From Mangrovihabitans endophyticus (lineage in GTDB: Bacteria; Actinomycetota; Actinomycetes; Mycobacteriales; Micromonosporaceae), in NCBI RefSeq assembly GCF_014646155.1, contig NZ_BMMX01000001.1, positions 483,720 through 547,719 on the forward strand: a stretch of 64,000 nt of DNA. The letters run 5' to 3'. A program made the position numbers and the translations under genes. Each line of letters opens with the position of its first letter. The first letter of the stretch is position 1. Of this stretch, positions 10,510 through 19,668 are shown piece by piece. Under the pieces are notes generated by a model, which made no database searches, was not told where the DNA came from, and saw nothing but the letters and a program-made list of their open reading frames with translations.

Positions 10510-11781
10510 TCAGCGCCGCCCTCGCCGGCTCTCCGCGACGAACTGGACGGGCAGGCTGCTGATGCCGCTGAGGAGATTCGAATAGATCCGGCAGGCGGGT
10601 CCGGTCTGCTGGATGCTCGCGGTCAGATCCCGCAGCGCCGCGAGCATCTCGCTGATCTCCACCCGTGCCAGGTAGGCGCCGAGGCAGAAGTGCGGACCGT
10701 GCCCGAAGGTGATGTGCTGGTTCGGTGTGCGGCCGAGATCGAAGTGGTCCGGCCGGTCGAAGACCCGCTCGTCCCGGTTGGCGGAGGCGTGCCAGAGGGT
10801 GACGATCTCCCCGGCGGGGATCCGCTCGCCGCCCACGGTGACGTCCTGCACGGTGGTGCGGCCGAAGTGCATGGTCGGCGTGGCCCAGCGAAGCGTCTCC
10901 TCGGTGGCCGCGGCCAGGGTGGCGTCGCCCTCCTTCAACCGGCGCCACTCGTCCGGCCGTGTGGCGAGCGTGGCGACCGAATCGATCATGGTGAGCCGGC
11001 TCGTCTCGTCGCCTCCGATGATCAAGCTGTAACAGTTGAGGATGACGTCGTCGTCGCTGAGCGGCACGCCGCCGATCTCGCTGTTCGCCAGCACGCTGAT
11101 GACGTCGTCGCCGGGCCGGCTGCGGCGCGCCTCCACCAGGTCTCCGAAGTAGAGCAGGATCTCGTTGCGCGCCATGGCGGAAGCGGCCGGATCGGTATGC
11201 CTCTCGTCGGAACTGAGCGCGGACTTCGTGAGCGTGAGCAGGAAGGACCGGTCCGCCTTCGGCACGCCCAGCAGGTCGCAGATCGTGGTGATCGGGATCT
11301 GGCTGGCGACGTCGCGGGCGAAGTCGCACTCGCCGCGCTCAATGGCCTCGCTCAGCAGCCGGCGGGCGTTCGCCCGGACCCGCTCGGCAATCGGCTGCAG
11401 CACTCGTGGCGAGAACGAGCGCAGCAGCACGTTGCGCAGGTCCCGGTGGCGTTGTCCGTCGGTGACCGCGAGCATGCGGCCTGCGGCCGAGTCGCCGCCG
11501 GCGAGCAGTGTGACAAGCACGTTTCCGTGCTCGGAGGTGAATCGCACGTTGTCCCGGTACACCGCGGTGATGTCGGCGAACCGGCTGACCACCCAGAAGC
11601 CCGGAACGCCGTCGCGCGGTGGCTGACGGTAGACGGGCCGTTGCGCGCGGACGGTGCGCCAGAAGGCCGACATGTCGTGCCGGGCGAACGTCTCCGGGCT
11701 GCCCAGGTCGAATTCCTCGATAGACGTCGATGTGATGCCGCCCGGCAGCGGCGCGGCGGAACGGGTTCCAGAATGGGTCAT
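10510..11781 (-). CDS. Cytochrome P450
   Basis: A 423-residue soluble bacterial P450. It carries the I-helix oxygen-activation motif IGGDETS, the K-helix ExxR (EETLRW) and the heme loop FGHGPHFCLGAYLA with thiolate ligand Cys366. Length and motifs are complete. It is divergent from the oxygenase gene on its right and convergent with the hydrolase on its left. Such enzymes in peptide clusters usually hydroxylate, epoxidise or cross-link amino-acid side chains or the acyl tail. It needs a ferredoxin and reductase, and neither is encoded nearby. Substrate unknown. Confidence 0.95.
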   Translation of the reverse strand: MTHSGTRSAAPLPGGITSTSIEEFDLGSPETFARHDMSAFWRTVRAQRPVYRQPPRDGVPGFWVVSRFADITAVYRDNVRFTSEHGNVLVTLLAGGDSAAGRMLAVTDGQRHRDLRNVLLRSFSPRVLQPIAERVRANARRLLSEAIERGECDFARDVASQIPITTICDLLGVPKADRSFLLTLTKSALSSDERHTDPAASAMARNEILLYFGDLVEARRSRPGDDVISVLANSEIGGVPLSDDDVILNCYSLIIGGDETSRLTMIDSVATLATRPDEWRRLKEGDATLAAATEETLRWATPTMHFGRTTVQDVTVGGERIPAGEIVTLWHASANRDERVFDRPDHFDLGRTPNQHITFGHGPHFCLGAYLARVEISEMLAALRDLTASIQQTGPACRIYSNLLSGISSLPVQFVAESRRGRR

Positions 11782-11859
11782 GGCGGCGACCTGCCCGATG
11801 CGTCGGTGGTTTCAGGGATGAGCTTTAACGCCCATATGCTGCCACCGCCGCACTCGAAT

Positions 11860-11869
11860 ATCAATTGAT
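11860..11869. promoter_or_regulatory. Palindrome in the divergent P450/oxygenase promoter region
   Basis: A perfect 10-bp palindrome, ATCAATTGAT, stands in a comparatively AT-rich stretch of the 217-base divergent region 11782-11998. It could be a regulator site for one or both genes. A 10-bp palindrome in AT-rich DNA can also arise by chance, so this is weak. Confidence 0.25.
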
Positions 11870-11998
11870 GTATGTCTTCCAGTGGGATGGCATTTATCGG
11901 GCATCCGCATCTTTAGTCGTGAGCTTAATGAGGGCGACCGGATTTTCGGCCGATGTTAGTGTCGCCGCGGACTGTGAAACAATCGGAAGGATCGTCGA

Positions 11999-12844
11999 AT
12001 GGTCGCCATTTCGGCCCTCGAAGCCCAAGTCGGGCGGGTCTGCGAGCTCCCTCCACTCGACCTTGACCGCGCAGTTGGCGAGGCCCTTGTGGTCCCCTCC
12101 GATCTGGTCACGGAGTACGGTGAATACCAGAGCGGCGGCTGGGACACGCTGTCGCTCTACAACGACAGCGGCAATCCCATGGATGCCAAAATTCGTGACT
12201 GTGAGGCGCGCGAGACCTCCGTCCTGGAGCGCATGCCAGCGATGCGGCGGCTGTTGCGCTCCTTCGGCCTCCGCTATATGTGGGTGCGTATCGCCCGGCT
12301 CCGCGGCAATTCATTCCTCTGGGAGCACCGCGACTACGGTGAACTCGCGGCACGGGAACGGCACCGGCTGCACATTCCGCTGCGCACCAACCGGTCCGCC
12401 GGGCTGGTGCTCGGCGGCGCACGCGTGCACATGACCTACGGCTCGGTGTGGCGGCTCGACCCGACCAACCCGCACGGCGCGTGCAACATGACCGGCCCGG
12501 ATCGCCTGCACGTCATCATGGACTGCTACGGGGACGACGCCTTCCATCGGCTGGCACGGGGCATGGGGCTGGAGCGCGATGACGTGCACTGGCTGCCGGA
12601 GCCGTCCAAGGCAGACCTCGCCGAGCACCTCGACAACGCGGTCACCCTCGCCCGCCTCGGATACCGGCGCGCGGCCGAGCACCTGCTGCTGCGGCTCTAC
12701 TACCGCTACGCGATGCCGGAAGGCACGACCTACGACCTGATCGTGGACGCTTACCAGCGTCTCGACGAGCCGGAGCAAGCCGAGACGTGGGCCTCCCGCA
12801 AGGCCGTCATGCTCGGCACCGAGACCGCCGAGGAGCCGTCGTGA
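11999..12844 (+). CDS. Fe(II)/2-oxoglutarate oxygenase, proline-cis-hydroxylase / Asp-Asn beta-hydroxylase family
   Basis: A 281-residue protein whose first 180 residues follow the cis-proline-hydroxylase and aspartyl/asparaginyl hydroxylase pattern. The HxD metal motif is His110-Arg-Asp112 (WEHRDYGEL), the distal ligand is His159 (NPHGACN), and Arg169 in the DRLH motif should bind 2-oxoglutarate. RLHIPLRTN is the conserved strand between them. Family enzymes hydroxylate free or carrier-bound proline, Asp, Asn or Arg. The last 80 or so residues are an extra helical, TPR-like extension absent from the short proline hydroxylases. GGAAGG precedes the ATG. The stop overlaps the next gene's GTG, so the two are translationally coupled. 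A hydroxylated residue for the peptide is the likely product (inference). Confidence 0.85.
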   Translation: MVAISALEAQVGRVCELPPLDLDRAVGEALVVPSDLVTEYGEYQSGGWDTLSLYNDSGNPMDAKIRDCEARETSVLERMPAMRRLLRSFGLRYMWVRIARLRGNSFLWEHRDYGELAARERHRLHIPLRTNRSAGLVLGGARVHMTYGSVWRLDPTNPHGACNMTGPDRLHVIMDCYGDDAFHRLARGMGLERDDVHWLPEPSKADLAEHLDNAVTLARLGYRRAAEHLLLRLYYRYAMPEGTTYDLIVDAYQRLDEPEQAETWASRKAVMLGTETAEEPS

Positions 12845-13755
12845 GCCAGATCATGACCGAGGCCCTGGTGGACGCGGGGCGGCACCGTGCGTTCGCGCTG
12901 ATCGAGGAGGTCGTTGAACATCTGGCGGCCGGTCCGTACGTCAGCCACATCCACCTCTGCGGCCCGGCCGCGCACGGCGACCCGGTGCCGGTGGAAGGCA
13001 TCACGCTCGCAGTGGCGGTCCACGACCGGCACGTCGCCGACCTGTGGCAGGTGCTCGACCCCCTGGTCCTCACCGACCTCGGCGCCGTGCTGCCCGGATG
13101 GCAGGACCGGCGCTGCGCGTCCGCGGACCGGGAGGCGGTCTACCTCATCGGCCGCGGCTCCACACTGACGCGGCTGCGGATCCGCGTGATGCCGACCAGC
13201 ATGGCCGGTTGCTTTCCCCCGAACCTGCCCACCCGGTTGATCTACGGCACGGAGCCGGCCGCGGACCGGCCCTCGGACGCCGTCCCGCGACCGGCGGAAC
13301 CCGGCAGCGCCCCCCGGCCCACGGCGACGGCCGCGGAACTCCTGGTCGAGCTGCTCTGCCTGTTGCACCAGGCGTCGGACCGGGCGCACCGGGGCCTGTT
13401 CCTCGAGTCATACGGTGACATGGCCGACGTCAGGGCGGCGTTGCGTGACCTGGTCGCGCTCTCCCTCGGCGAGACCGTGCCCGGCGGATCCTGGTACGGC
13501 ATCGACGCGGCTCTGAGCCACACCACCATCGGCCGCGCCTGCCGCCGCGAGCTGCGCAACCTCGTGTCCAGCCTGCCGTCGGGAGAACCCGCGCAGATCA
13601 GCGCCATCTTGGACACGTGCCTGCGCGTGGTGCGCCTGACCGCGCCGCAGGTTCTGACGGAGCTGTCAGGTCAGATCGATTCGTACCGGCGTTACCTGGA
13701 CATTCCTGCCGACGAACGTACGCTCGTCGCCGCGCCGACCGGGGGCGGGGCGTGA
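12841..13755 (+). CDS. Unknown protein coupled to the oxygenase (faintly nucleotidyltransferase-like N terminus)
   Basis: A 304-residue protein. I place the start at GTG 12841, which overlaps the upstream stop (GTGA), rather than at the earlier in-frame codon at 12787 inside the oxygenase gene. Residues 35-65 (HIHLCGPAAHGDPVPVEGI) loosely resemble the GS..G....D.D loop of nucleotidyltransferases, but the metal-binding aspartates are not evident, so I do not assign that activity. The C-terminal half is helical (LVELLCLLHQASDRAHRG). There is no signal peptide or membrane segment. Tight coupling argues that it works with the oxygenase, perhaps on the same substrate. Confidence 0.7.
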   Translation: MSQIMTEALVDAGRHRAFALIEEVVEHLAAGPYVSHIHLCGPAAHGDPVPVEGITLAVAVHDRHVADLWQVLDPLVLTDLGAVLPGWQDRRCASADREAVYLIGRGSTLTRLRIRVMPTSMAGCFPPNLPTRLIYGTEPAADRPSDAVPRPAEPGSAPRPTATAAELLVELLCLLHQASDRAHRGLFLESYGDMADVRAALRDLVALSLGETVPGGSWYGIDAALSHTTIGRACRRELRNLVSSLPSGEPAQISAILDTCLRVVRLTAPQVLTELSGQIDSYRRYLDIPADERTLVAAPTGGGA

Positions 13756-13803
13756 GCCGCTGCCAGGTCCCGCGCGACGACCACACCGACCGGCAGCGGT
13801 CGT

Positions 13804-16185
13804 TCACCGCCCTCGGGACAGCCGAGCCCAGATGCCCTCCAGGAGCAGTCCCGCGCCCACCGACACGGCCAGCGCGGCCAGGGGAGCCGCCGTACCGACC
13901 AGGCGCAGGGCGAAGAACTGCTGGAGGAACGGCACCACCAGGGTGAGCCCGAACGCGGCCGCCATCGCCAGCACCAGCAGCACCCGCCACCGGGTGTACG
14001 GCCGGCTGATGATCGCCAGCACCCAGAGCCCGAACACGAACAGCGCCAGCGTGGCGCATGAGGTCTCGGCCGCCAGGTCACCACGGTAATGCGCGCGGGC
14101 GATGAGATACGAGGTCATCGTGGTCACCGCCCCGAGCACCCCGGCGGGAAGTGCGAACCGCAGCACCCGGGCGATGAAACCCGGCCGCGCCCGGTCGGCC
14201 GTCGGGGCGAGCGCCAGCATGAAGGAGGGCAGGCCGATGGTGAGCGTGCCGATCAGCGTCAGATGCCGAGGCAGGAACGGGTACGGCACCTGAACCAGCG
14301 CCACCACGACCGCGAGCAGCACCGAGTAGACCGTCTTCGTGAGGAACAGGTTCGCCACCCGTTCGATGTTGCCGATCACCCGGCGGCCCTCGGCCACGAC
14401 CGCAGGCAGCACCGAGAAGTCGTTGTTCAGCAGGACCAACTGGGCCACCCCGCGCGTCGCCGGGCTGCCGGAACCCATGCAGATGCCGATGTCGGCGTGC
14501 TTGAGGGCGGGCACGTCGTTGACGCCGTCGCCGGTCATCGCCACGGTGTGGCCCTGAGCTTGCAGCGCCGCCACGATCTCGCGCTTGCGCACCGGGCTGA
14601 CCCGGCCGAACACGGCGGCCGACTCGGTCACGCGGCTCAGCTCCTCGTCCGGGACATGCCGGGCGTCCACCGGCCGGTCCGCGCCGGGCAACCCCAGCGC
14701 GGTGGCGACCGCCCCCACCGCGACGGCGTTGTCACCGGACACGATCTTGGTCGACACGCCCTGCGCGGCGAAGTAACGCAGGATCCGCGGAGCCTCCTCC
14801 CGTAGCTGCTGGCCCAGGAGCACGAGCGCGACCGGGTCCACCGGTCCGGCCTCACCCGGGTGGTCATCCAGCGGCGTGGCCCGCCGCGCCAGCAGCAGAA
14901 CCCGCAGCCCGCGCCTGGCGAGCTCGTCCACCCGGGACAGCACCGGGTCCGCCGGGCGCAGCAGCACGTCGGGGGCGCCGAGCACCCAGGTGACGGTCGC
15001 ACCCGAGGGCTGTACGGCGAACGTCGCGCCGGACCACTTCCGGGCGGAGGAGAACGGCGCCACCGCACGCGGTTGCCAGTCGGGCGGCGTCGGCCGGCTC
15101 TGGCCGATGGCGCGCAGGCTCGCGTTCGGCCGTTCCTCCGTGTCGGCCAGCGCGCCGAGCGCGGCGTCGGCCTCCGCGGCGGTGGTCGCGCCGGAGAGCA
15201 ACTCCACGTCCCGCAGCGTCATCGCGGCGGTGGTCAGCGTGCCGGTCTTGTCCAGACAGACGACGTCCACCCGGGCGAGTCCTTCAATCGCGGGCAGCTC
15301 CTGCACCAGGCACTGGCGGCGGCCGAGCCGGATGACGCCGACCGCGAACGCCACGGACGTCAGCAGCACCAGACCCTCCGGCACCATCGGCACCAGCCCG
15401 GCCACCATGCGCCGAACGGCCTCCGGCAGGTCGCCGCGGTTGACCATCAGTTGACTGGCGACGAGCGCCGCCGCGGTCGGGATGATGGCCCAGGTGACAA
15501 GGCGCAGTATCCGGTTGATGCCGTTACGCAGCTCCGAGTCCACCAGAGTGAACTTTCGAGCCTCCTCGGCCTGCCGGGCCGCGTACGCCTCCCGGCCGAC
15601 CCGGGTGGTCACCATGGCGCCTGAACCGGCGACCACGAAACTGGCCGAGAGCACCGGGTCGCCCGGCATCTTGAGCAGCGGATCCGTCTCGCCGGTCAGC
15701 AGCGACTCGTCGATCTCCAGTCCGTCGCTCTCCACCACCGTGCCGTCGACCACGATCCTGTCGCCGGCGCCCACCTCCACCACGTCGTCGATGACGATTT
15801 CGGCGGCGGTGATCTCGTCGCTGCGCCCGTCGCGCCGCACCGTCGGGCGGACCGCGCTCAGCAACGTCAGCCGGTCCAGCGTGCGCTTGGCACGCAGTTC
15901 CTGCGCCATGCCGATCAGCGTGTTGGCGATGATGACCCCGCCGAAGAGCGCGTCCTGAATCGGCCCGACGACCAGGATGACGGCGAAGAGCACCCCGACG
16001 ATCGCATTGATCCGGGTGAAGAGATTCGCGCGGACGATCTCCATCACGCTCCGGCTGGACCGGACCGGTACGTCGTTGACCATGCCGGCGGCCGTCCGCT
16101 CGGCTACCTCCGCGGTGCTGAGCCCTGTCGCGACCGAGGGGTGCGGGCTCACCGCCGGCTCGCCGACCTGTCCGGACCCGTGCAT
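13804..16185 (-). CDS. ctpE: CtpE-like cation-transporting P-type ATPase
   Basis: A 793-residue P-type ATPase. I start at the ATG at 16185 because GGGAGGGG lies just before it; the open frame extends 33 codons further upstream without family-like sequence. The phosphorylation site is Asp312 in CLDKTGTLT. DESLLTGE is the actuator-domain TGE motif, and MTGDGVNDVPALK is the hinge. The segments IVRANLFTRINAI, IGMAQELRAKRTLD and the QCLVQELPAIEGLARVDVV type of stalk resemble Mycobacterium CtpE, which takes up calcium. About eight to ten membrane helices are visible. It is divergent from the FAAL gene and convergent with the oxygenase operon, and may be a housekeeping gene inside the cluster. Confidence 0.88.
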   Translation of the reverse strand: MHGSGQVGEPAVSPHPSVATGLSTAEVAERTAAGMVNDVPVRSSRSVMEIVRANLFTRINAIVGVLFAVILVVGPIQDALFGGVIIANTLIGMAQELRAKRTLDRLTLLSAVRPTVRRDGRSDEITAAEIVIDDVVEVGAGDRIVVDGTVVESDGLEIDESLLTGETDPLLKMPGDPVLSASFVVAGSGAMVTTRVGREAYAARQAEEARKFTLVDSELRNGINRILRLVTWAIIPTAAALVASQLMVNRGDLPEAVRRMVAGLVPMVPEGLVLLTSVAFAVGVIRLGRRQCLVQELPAIEGLARVDVVCLDKTGTLTTAAMTLRDVELLSGATTAAEADAALGALADTEERPNASLRAIGQSRPTPPDWQPRAVAPFSSARKWSGATFAVQPSGATVTWVLGAPDVLLRPADPVLSRVDELARRGLRVLLLARRATPLDDHPGEAGPVDPVALVLLGQQLREEAPRILRYFAAQGVSTKIVSGDNAVAVGAVATALGLPGADRPVDARHVPDEELSRVTESAAVFGRVSPVRKREIVAALQAQGHTVAMTGDGVNDVPALKHADIGICMGSGSPATRGVAQLVLLNNDFSVLPAVVAEGRRVIGNIERVANLFLTKTVYSVLLAVVVALVQVPYPFLPRHLTLIGTLTIGLPSFMLALAPTADRARPGFIARVLRFALPAGVLGAVTTMTSYLIARAHYRGDLAAETSCATLALFVFGLWVLAIISRPYTRWRVLLVLAMAAAFGLTLVVPFLQQFFALRLVGTAAPLAALAVSVGAGLLLEGIWARLSRGR

Positions 16186-16444
16186 GAGTTCCCCTCCCCG
16201 TCGTTCGCTCGACTGCCGCCCCCAACGGCGGCCCACGCCGACGGTAGGGCGCTCGGCCCGCCGCGAAACAGCCACGAAAGGCATCGCCGCCTACGACTTT
16301 CGGGAGAGGCCGGCTCAGGGGGATCCACGGACCTCGTACTTTCCGCGCTGTCTTAACGAGGGCGCGTCGGTGTCGTTCTCGTTGTTAGCGTCAGTCCCGC
16401 CAGGGCGCCCGCACGGTGTCGTCCCCCATGATCGGGAGACCTTC

Positions 16445-18223
16445 ATGACGGATCTCACGGAGTACCCGAACGCCGTCGCGCCGGTGATGGAGTGGGCGTC
16501 GTCACGATCTGACCAGGATGCGGTCGTGCTGCTCGGCGACGATGTGGACGCCCCAGCCGAACACATCTCGTACGCCGAGCTCGACCGGCGGGCGCGTGGC
16601 GTTGCCGCCTGGCTGGCGGCCCGCCTCCCCACCGGCTCCCGGGTTCTGCTCGTCTACCCACCGGTCGGCTTCATCACCGGCTTCCTCGGCTGCCTCTACG
16701 CCGGAATGATCGCCGTGCCCGCACCGCTGCCGGGCAACTACCGGCACGAACGACGGCGGGTGCGGCGCATCGCCGCCGACGCCGGTGTCGCCGCGGTGCT
16801 GACCGACGTGCGCAGCCTGGCCACTGTGATCGAGTGGACGCGGCAGCACGAACTCACCCAACCGCCCGTGCTGGCCACCGACGGGCCGGATGTGGCCGAC
16901 CCGGGCACCTGGCCGGGTACCGGCCCGGCACCGGACAGCCTGGCGCTGCTGCAATACACCTCGGGATCGACCGGTGAGCCGAAAGGCGTGATGGTCGGTC
17001 ACGACAATCTGTTGGCCAACGCCGCCCTGATGGCCCGGACGCTGCACATCGCCCCGGGGACCCGCTTCGGCGGCTGGGCGCCGCACTACCACGACATGGG
17101 GCTCATGGCGCAAACGCTGCCGGCCCTGCTGCGGGGCAGCACGTGCGTGCTGCTCAGCCCCGGCGCCTTCGTACGGCGCCCGGTGCGCTGGCTGCAGGCC
17201 ATCGACCGCTACGACATCGGCTGGTCCGCCGCGCCCAACTTCGGCTACGAGCTGTGCACCCGCCGCATTTCCGCGGCCGACATGGCCACCGTGGACCTGA
17301 GCCGCTGGCGGCACGCGGTGAACGGCTCGGAGCCGGTGCGCGCCGACACCATGGCCGCGTTCGCCGATCACGCGGCCGTGGCCGGGTTCCGGCCCGAGTC
17401 GGCGTCCTCGTGCTACGGGCTGGCGGAGGCGACGGTTTTCGTGTCCGGCGCGCCTCCCCGGACGCCAACCGTGGCCCGCGTCGACTCCCAGGCGCTCGCG
17501 AACCTGGAGTTCCGGGCCGCGGGCCCGGACGACGCCGCCCGGCGACTGCCCGGGAACGGCTCCGCGGCCGGTTACGACGTGCGCGTCGTCGATCCGGTCA
17601 CGCGGGCCGTGCTGCCACCCGGCCGGATCGGCGAGCTCTGGCTGCGCGGTCCCAGCGTGGCCCGCGGGTATTGGGGCAACGCCGGTGCGACGGAGGAGAC
17701 CTTCCGGGCGCGCACCGCCGACGCCGACGGCGGTTTTCTGCGCACCGGCGACCTCGGGCTGGTGGACGACGGCGAGATCTACGTGACCGGGCGGATGAAG
17801 GAGATGATGGTGCTGCACGGCCGTAACCTCTACCCACAGGACATCGAGCAGGAACTGCGGGCGCACCACCCGGAACTGGGCAACATCGGTGCCGCCTTCT
17901 CGGTGGAGACTTCCGCGACCGACGACCGCGAGGCGCTGGTCGTCACGCATGAGCTGCGGGAGCGCATCCCCGGGCCGGGACTGCGCGATCTGGCGGTCGG
18001 CATGCGCCAGACCGTCACGCGCGAGTTCGGCGTGGGCGCGGCCGGCATCGTCTTGCTGCGACGCGGCCACGTCCGGCGCACCACCAGCGGGAAGATCGAA
18101 CGGTCCGCGATGCGCAAGATGTTCCTGGCAGGGGAACTGGAAGCCCTGCACAGCGATCTGAGCCCCGCACTGGCGGCGCACCGGACCGCGCGGTCCGGTG
18201 CGGACGAGGCGGCGGCCCGGTGA
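16445..18223 (+). CDS. Fatty-acyl-AMP ligase (FAAL)
   Basis: A 592-residue ANL-superfamily adenylating enzyme. The P-loop is LQYTSGSTGEPKG. The segments GGWAPHYHDMGLMAQ, APNFGYELC and NGSEPVR are typical of FAALs rather than CoA ligases. The C-terminal hinge GRMKEMMVLHGRNLYPQDIE is also FAAL-like. Such enzymes activate a free fatty acid as acyl-AMP and pass it to an acyl carrier protein. The partner is the next gene, whose GTG overlaps this stop. Start at ATG 16445, with CGGGAGA upstream; the frame is open for 156 codons before it, through the divergent promoter region. It is the likely source of an acyl starter for the upstream synthetase, or an acyl group for the downstream ebo-type operon. 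Confidence 0.92.
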   Translation: MTDLTEYPNAVAPVMEWASSRSDQDAVVLLGDDVDAPAEHISYAELDRRARGVAAWLAARLPTGSRVLLVYPPVGFITGFLGCLYAGMIAVPAPLPGNYRHERRRVRRIAADAGVAAVLTDVRSLATVIEWTRQHELTQPPVLATDGPDVADPGTWPGTGPAPDSLALLQYTSGSTGEPKGVMVGHDNLLANAALMARTLHIAPGTRFGGWAPHYHDMGLMAQTLPALLRGSTCVLLSPGAFVRRPVRWLQAIDRYDIGWSAAPNFGYELCTRRISAADMATVDLSRWRHAVNGSEPVRADTMAAFADHAAVAGFRPESASSCYGLAEATVFVSGAPPRTPTVARVDSQALANLEFRAAGPDDAARRLPGNGSAAGYDVRVVDPVTRAVLPPGRIGELWLRGPSVARGYWGNAGATEETFRARTADADGGFLRTGDLGLVDDGEIYVTGRMKEMMVLHGRNLYPQDIEQELRAHHPELGNIGAAFSVETSATDDREALVVTHELRERIPGPGLRDLAVGMRQTVTREFGVGAAGIVLLRRGHVRRTTSGKIERSAMRKMFLAGELEALHSDLSPALAAHRTARSGADEAAAR

Positions 18224-18468
18224 CCCCGTCGGCCGGGGACGACCTGCGCGGGTGGCTGACCATGGCGGTGGCACGCCACCTGGAACGGCCGCCCGCGGAG
18301 GTCGACGCGTCGACGCCGCTGAGCCAGTACGGCCTCGACTCGGTGCACGCGTTCGCGCTCGCCGAGGAGATCGAAGACCACCTGGGTGTGGCGGTGGAGC
18401 CGACGATCACGCTGGAACGGCCCACCATCGACGAACTCGTCGCGTACCTGGCCGCCGTGCGCACCTGA
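18220..18468 (+). CDS. Stand-alone acyl carrier protein
   Basis: An 82-residue carrier protein with the phosphopantetheine site QYGLDSV (Ser41), an acidic helix II and normal length. The GTG start overlaps the FAAL stop by four bases (GTGA), which makes a FAAL-ACP pair. In this arrangement the ligase acylates the ACP, and a condensation domain then takes the acyl group to start a lipopeptide. The inositol-phosphate synthase gene starts 69 bases later on the same strand, so read-through is possible. Confidence 0.95.
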   Translation: MTPSAGDDLRGWLTMAVARHLERPPAEVDASTPLSQYGLDSVHAFALAEEIEDHLGVAVEPTITLERPTIDELVAYLAAVRT

Positions 18469-18537
18469 CGAGCGACTCGCCGACCGATCCATCTCCCTGG
18501 AGCCGGTCGCGGCAGCCGGGCGACTGTTTGGAGACCC

Positions 18538-19668
18538 ATGATGCGTACAGGAATGTGGTTGGTCGGCGCCCGTGGCGCCGTCGCCGTCACCAGCGTGACC
18601 GGTTTGCTGGCGGTACGAGCCGGCCTGACGGGGACCGCCGGATGCGTCACCGAACTGCCGCAGTTCAGCGGCCGGGGATTGCCCGACCTGGCCGACCTGG
18701 TGGTGGGCGGCTACGACGTGGTCGGCACCCCGCTGCTCAAGCGGGCCGAACAGCTCAGCGCCGCCGGGGTGCTGCCCGGCCCGCTCCTGGCGGCCGTGGC
18801 CGGGGAACTGGCCGAGGTGGACAAGCGGGTGCTGATGCTGCCGGTCCGGGCCACCGCGGCCGAGACCGTCGAAGCGGTGATCGGCGATCTGACCGCCTTC
18901 CGGGACCGGCATGACCTGGACGCGCTCGTCGTGGTCAACGTGGCCAGCACCGAGCCGCGCCCCGCGGACCACCCGGCGCACGCCGACGTGACCATGCTGC
19001 GCGGACATCTGGAGGTGCTGCCGCCGAGCGCCCTCATGGCGTGCGCGGCGTTCGAGGCGGGCTGCGCGTTCGTCGACTTCACCCCGTCGGCGGGGGTCCG
19101 CCTGCCGGCACTCGACGAACTGGCCCGGCTGCGCGGTGTCCCGTACGCGGGAAGTGACGGCAAGACCGGTGAGACACTCATCCGCTCTGTGCTCGCGCCG
19201 ATGTTCGCCAGTCGCAACCTGACGGTTCGAAGCTGGTCGGGGGTGAACCTGCTGGGCGGCGGCGACGGTGCGACCCTCACCGACCCGGGTGCCAACGCCG
19301 CGAAGACCGCCAGCAAGGAACGGGTGCTCAGCGAGGTGCTCGGGTACCGGCCGCAGGGCAGCACCCGGATCGACTACGTCGAGGAGCTCGGGGATTTCAA
19401 AACCGCGTGGGATCTCATCAGCTTCGCGGGTTTCCTCGGTACCCGGATGCGGCTGGAGTTCACCTGGCACGGCTGCGACTCGGCGCTGGCTGCGCCGCTG
19501 GTGCTGGACCTCACCCGGCTGACCGCCGCGGCGCAGCGGGCGAACCGGTCCGGCGCGCTTGCCGAACTCGCCTTCTTCTTCAAGGACCCGGCGGGGGCCG
19601 CCCCCGCCGGCCTGGCCGAGCAATGGTCGGCCCTGGTGTCGTTCGTGTCCGCCCTGGACGCCGCCTGA
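18538..19668 (+). CDS. Archaeal-type myo-inositol-1-phosphate synthase
   Basis: A 376-residue (375 from the second ATG, at 18541, which has better spacing from the GGAG at 18530) NAD-dependent sugar-phosphate cyclase. Family features: Rossmann glycine loop WLVGARGAV, VVVNVASTEPRP, FVDFTPSAG, GSDGKTGETLI, and lysines at the catalytic positions in AKTASKERVL, GDFKTAWD and FFFKDP. The pattern follows the Archaeoglobus-type enzyme, not the actinobacterial housekeeping Ino1 used for phosphatidylinositol and mycothiol. The expected reaction is D-glucose 6-phosphate to 1L-myo-inositol 1-phosphate. It heads a coupled seven-gene operon; the next start overlaps its stop (TGATG). Here it may fill the place taken by the DHQS-like cyclase EboD in other ebo operons (inference). 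Confidence 0.85.
   Translation: MMRTGMWLVGARGAVAVTSVTGLLAVRAGLTGTAGCVTELPQFSGRGLPDLADLVVGGYDVVGTPLLKRAEQLSAAGVLPGPLLAAVAGELAEVDKRVLMLPVRATAAETVEAVIGDLTAFRDRHDLDALVVVNVASTEPRPADHPAHADVTMLRGHLEVLPPSALMACAAFEAGCAFVDFTPSAGVRLPALDELARLRGVPYAGSDGKTGETLIRSVLAPMFASRNLTVRSWSGVNLLGGGDGATLTDPGANAAKTASKERVLSEVLGYRPQGSTRIDYVEELGDFKTAWDLISFAGFLGTRMRLEFTWHGCDSALAAPLVLDLTRLTAAAQRANRSGALAELAFFFKDPAGAAPAGLAEQWSALVSFVSALDAA

Noticed and set aside
12787-12840. Earlier start for the unknown protein coupled to the oxygenase
   Set aside because: The extra residues are Arg/Gly-rich shadow translation of the oxygenase gene and GTG 12841 gives the overlap usual in this DNA.
12841-13755. Annotation as a nucleotidyltransferase
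   Set aside because: The glycine loop is only vaguely similar and the metal-binding aspartates are missing, so no function is assigned.
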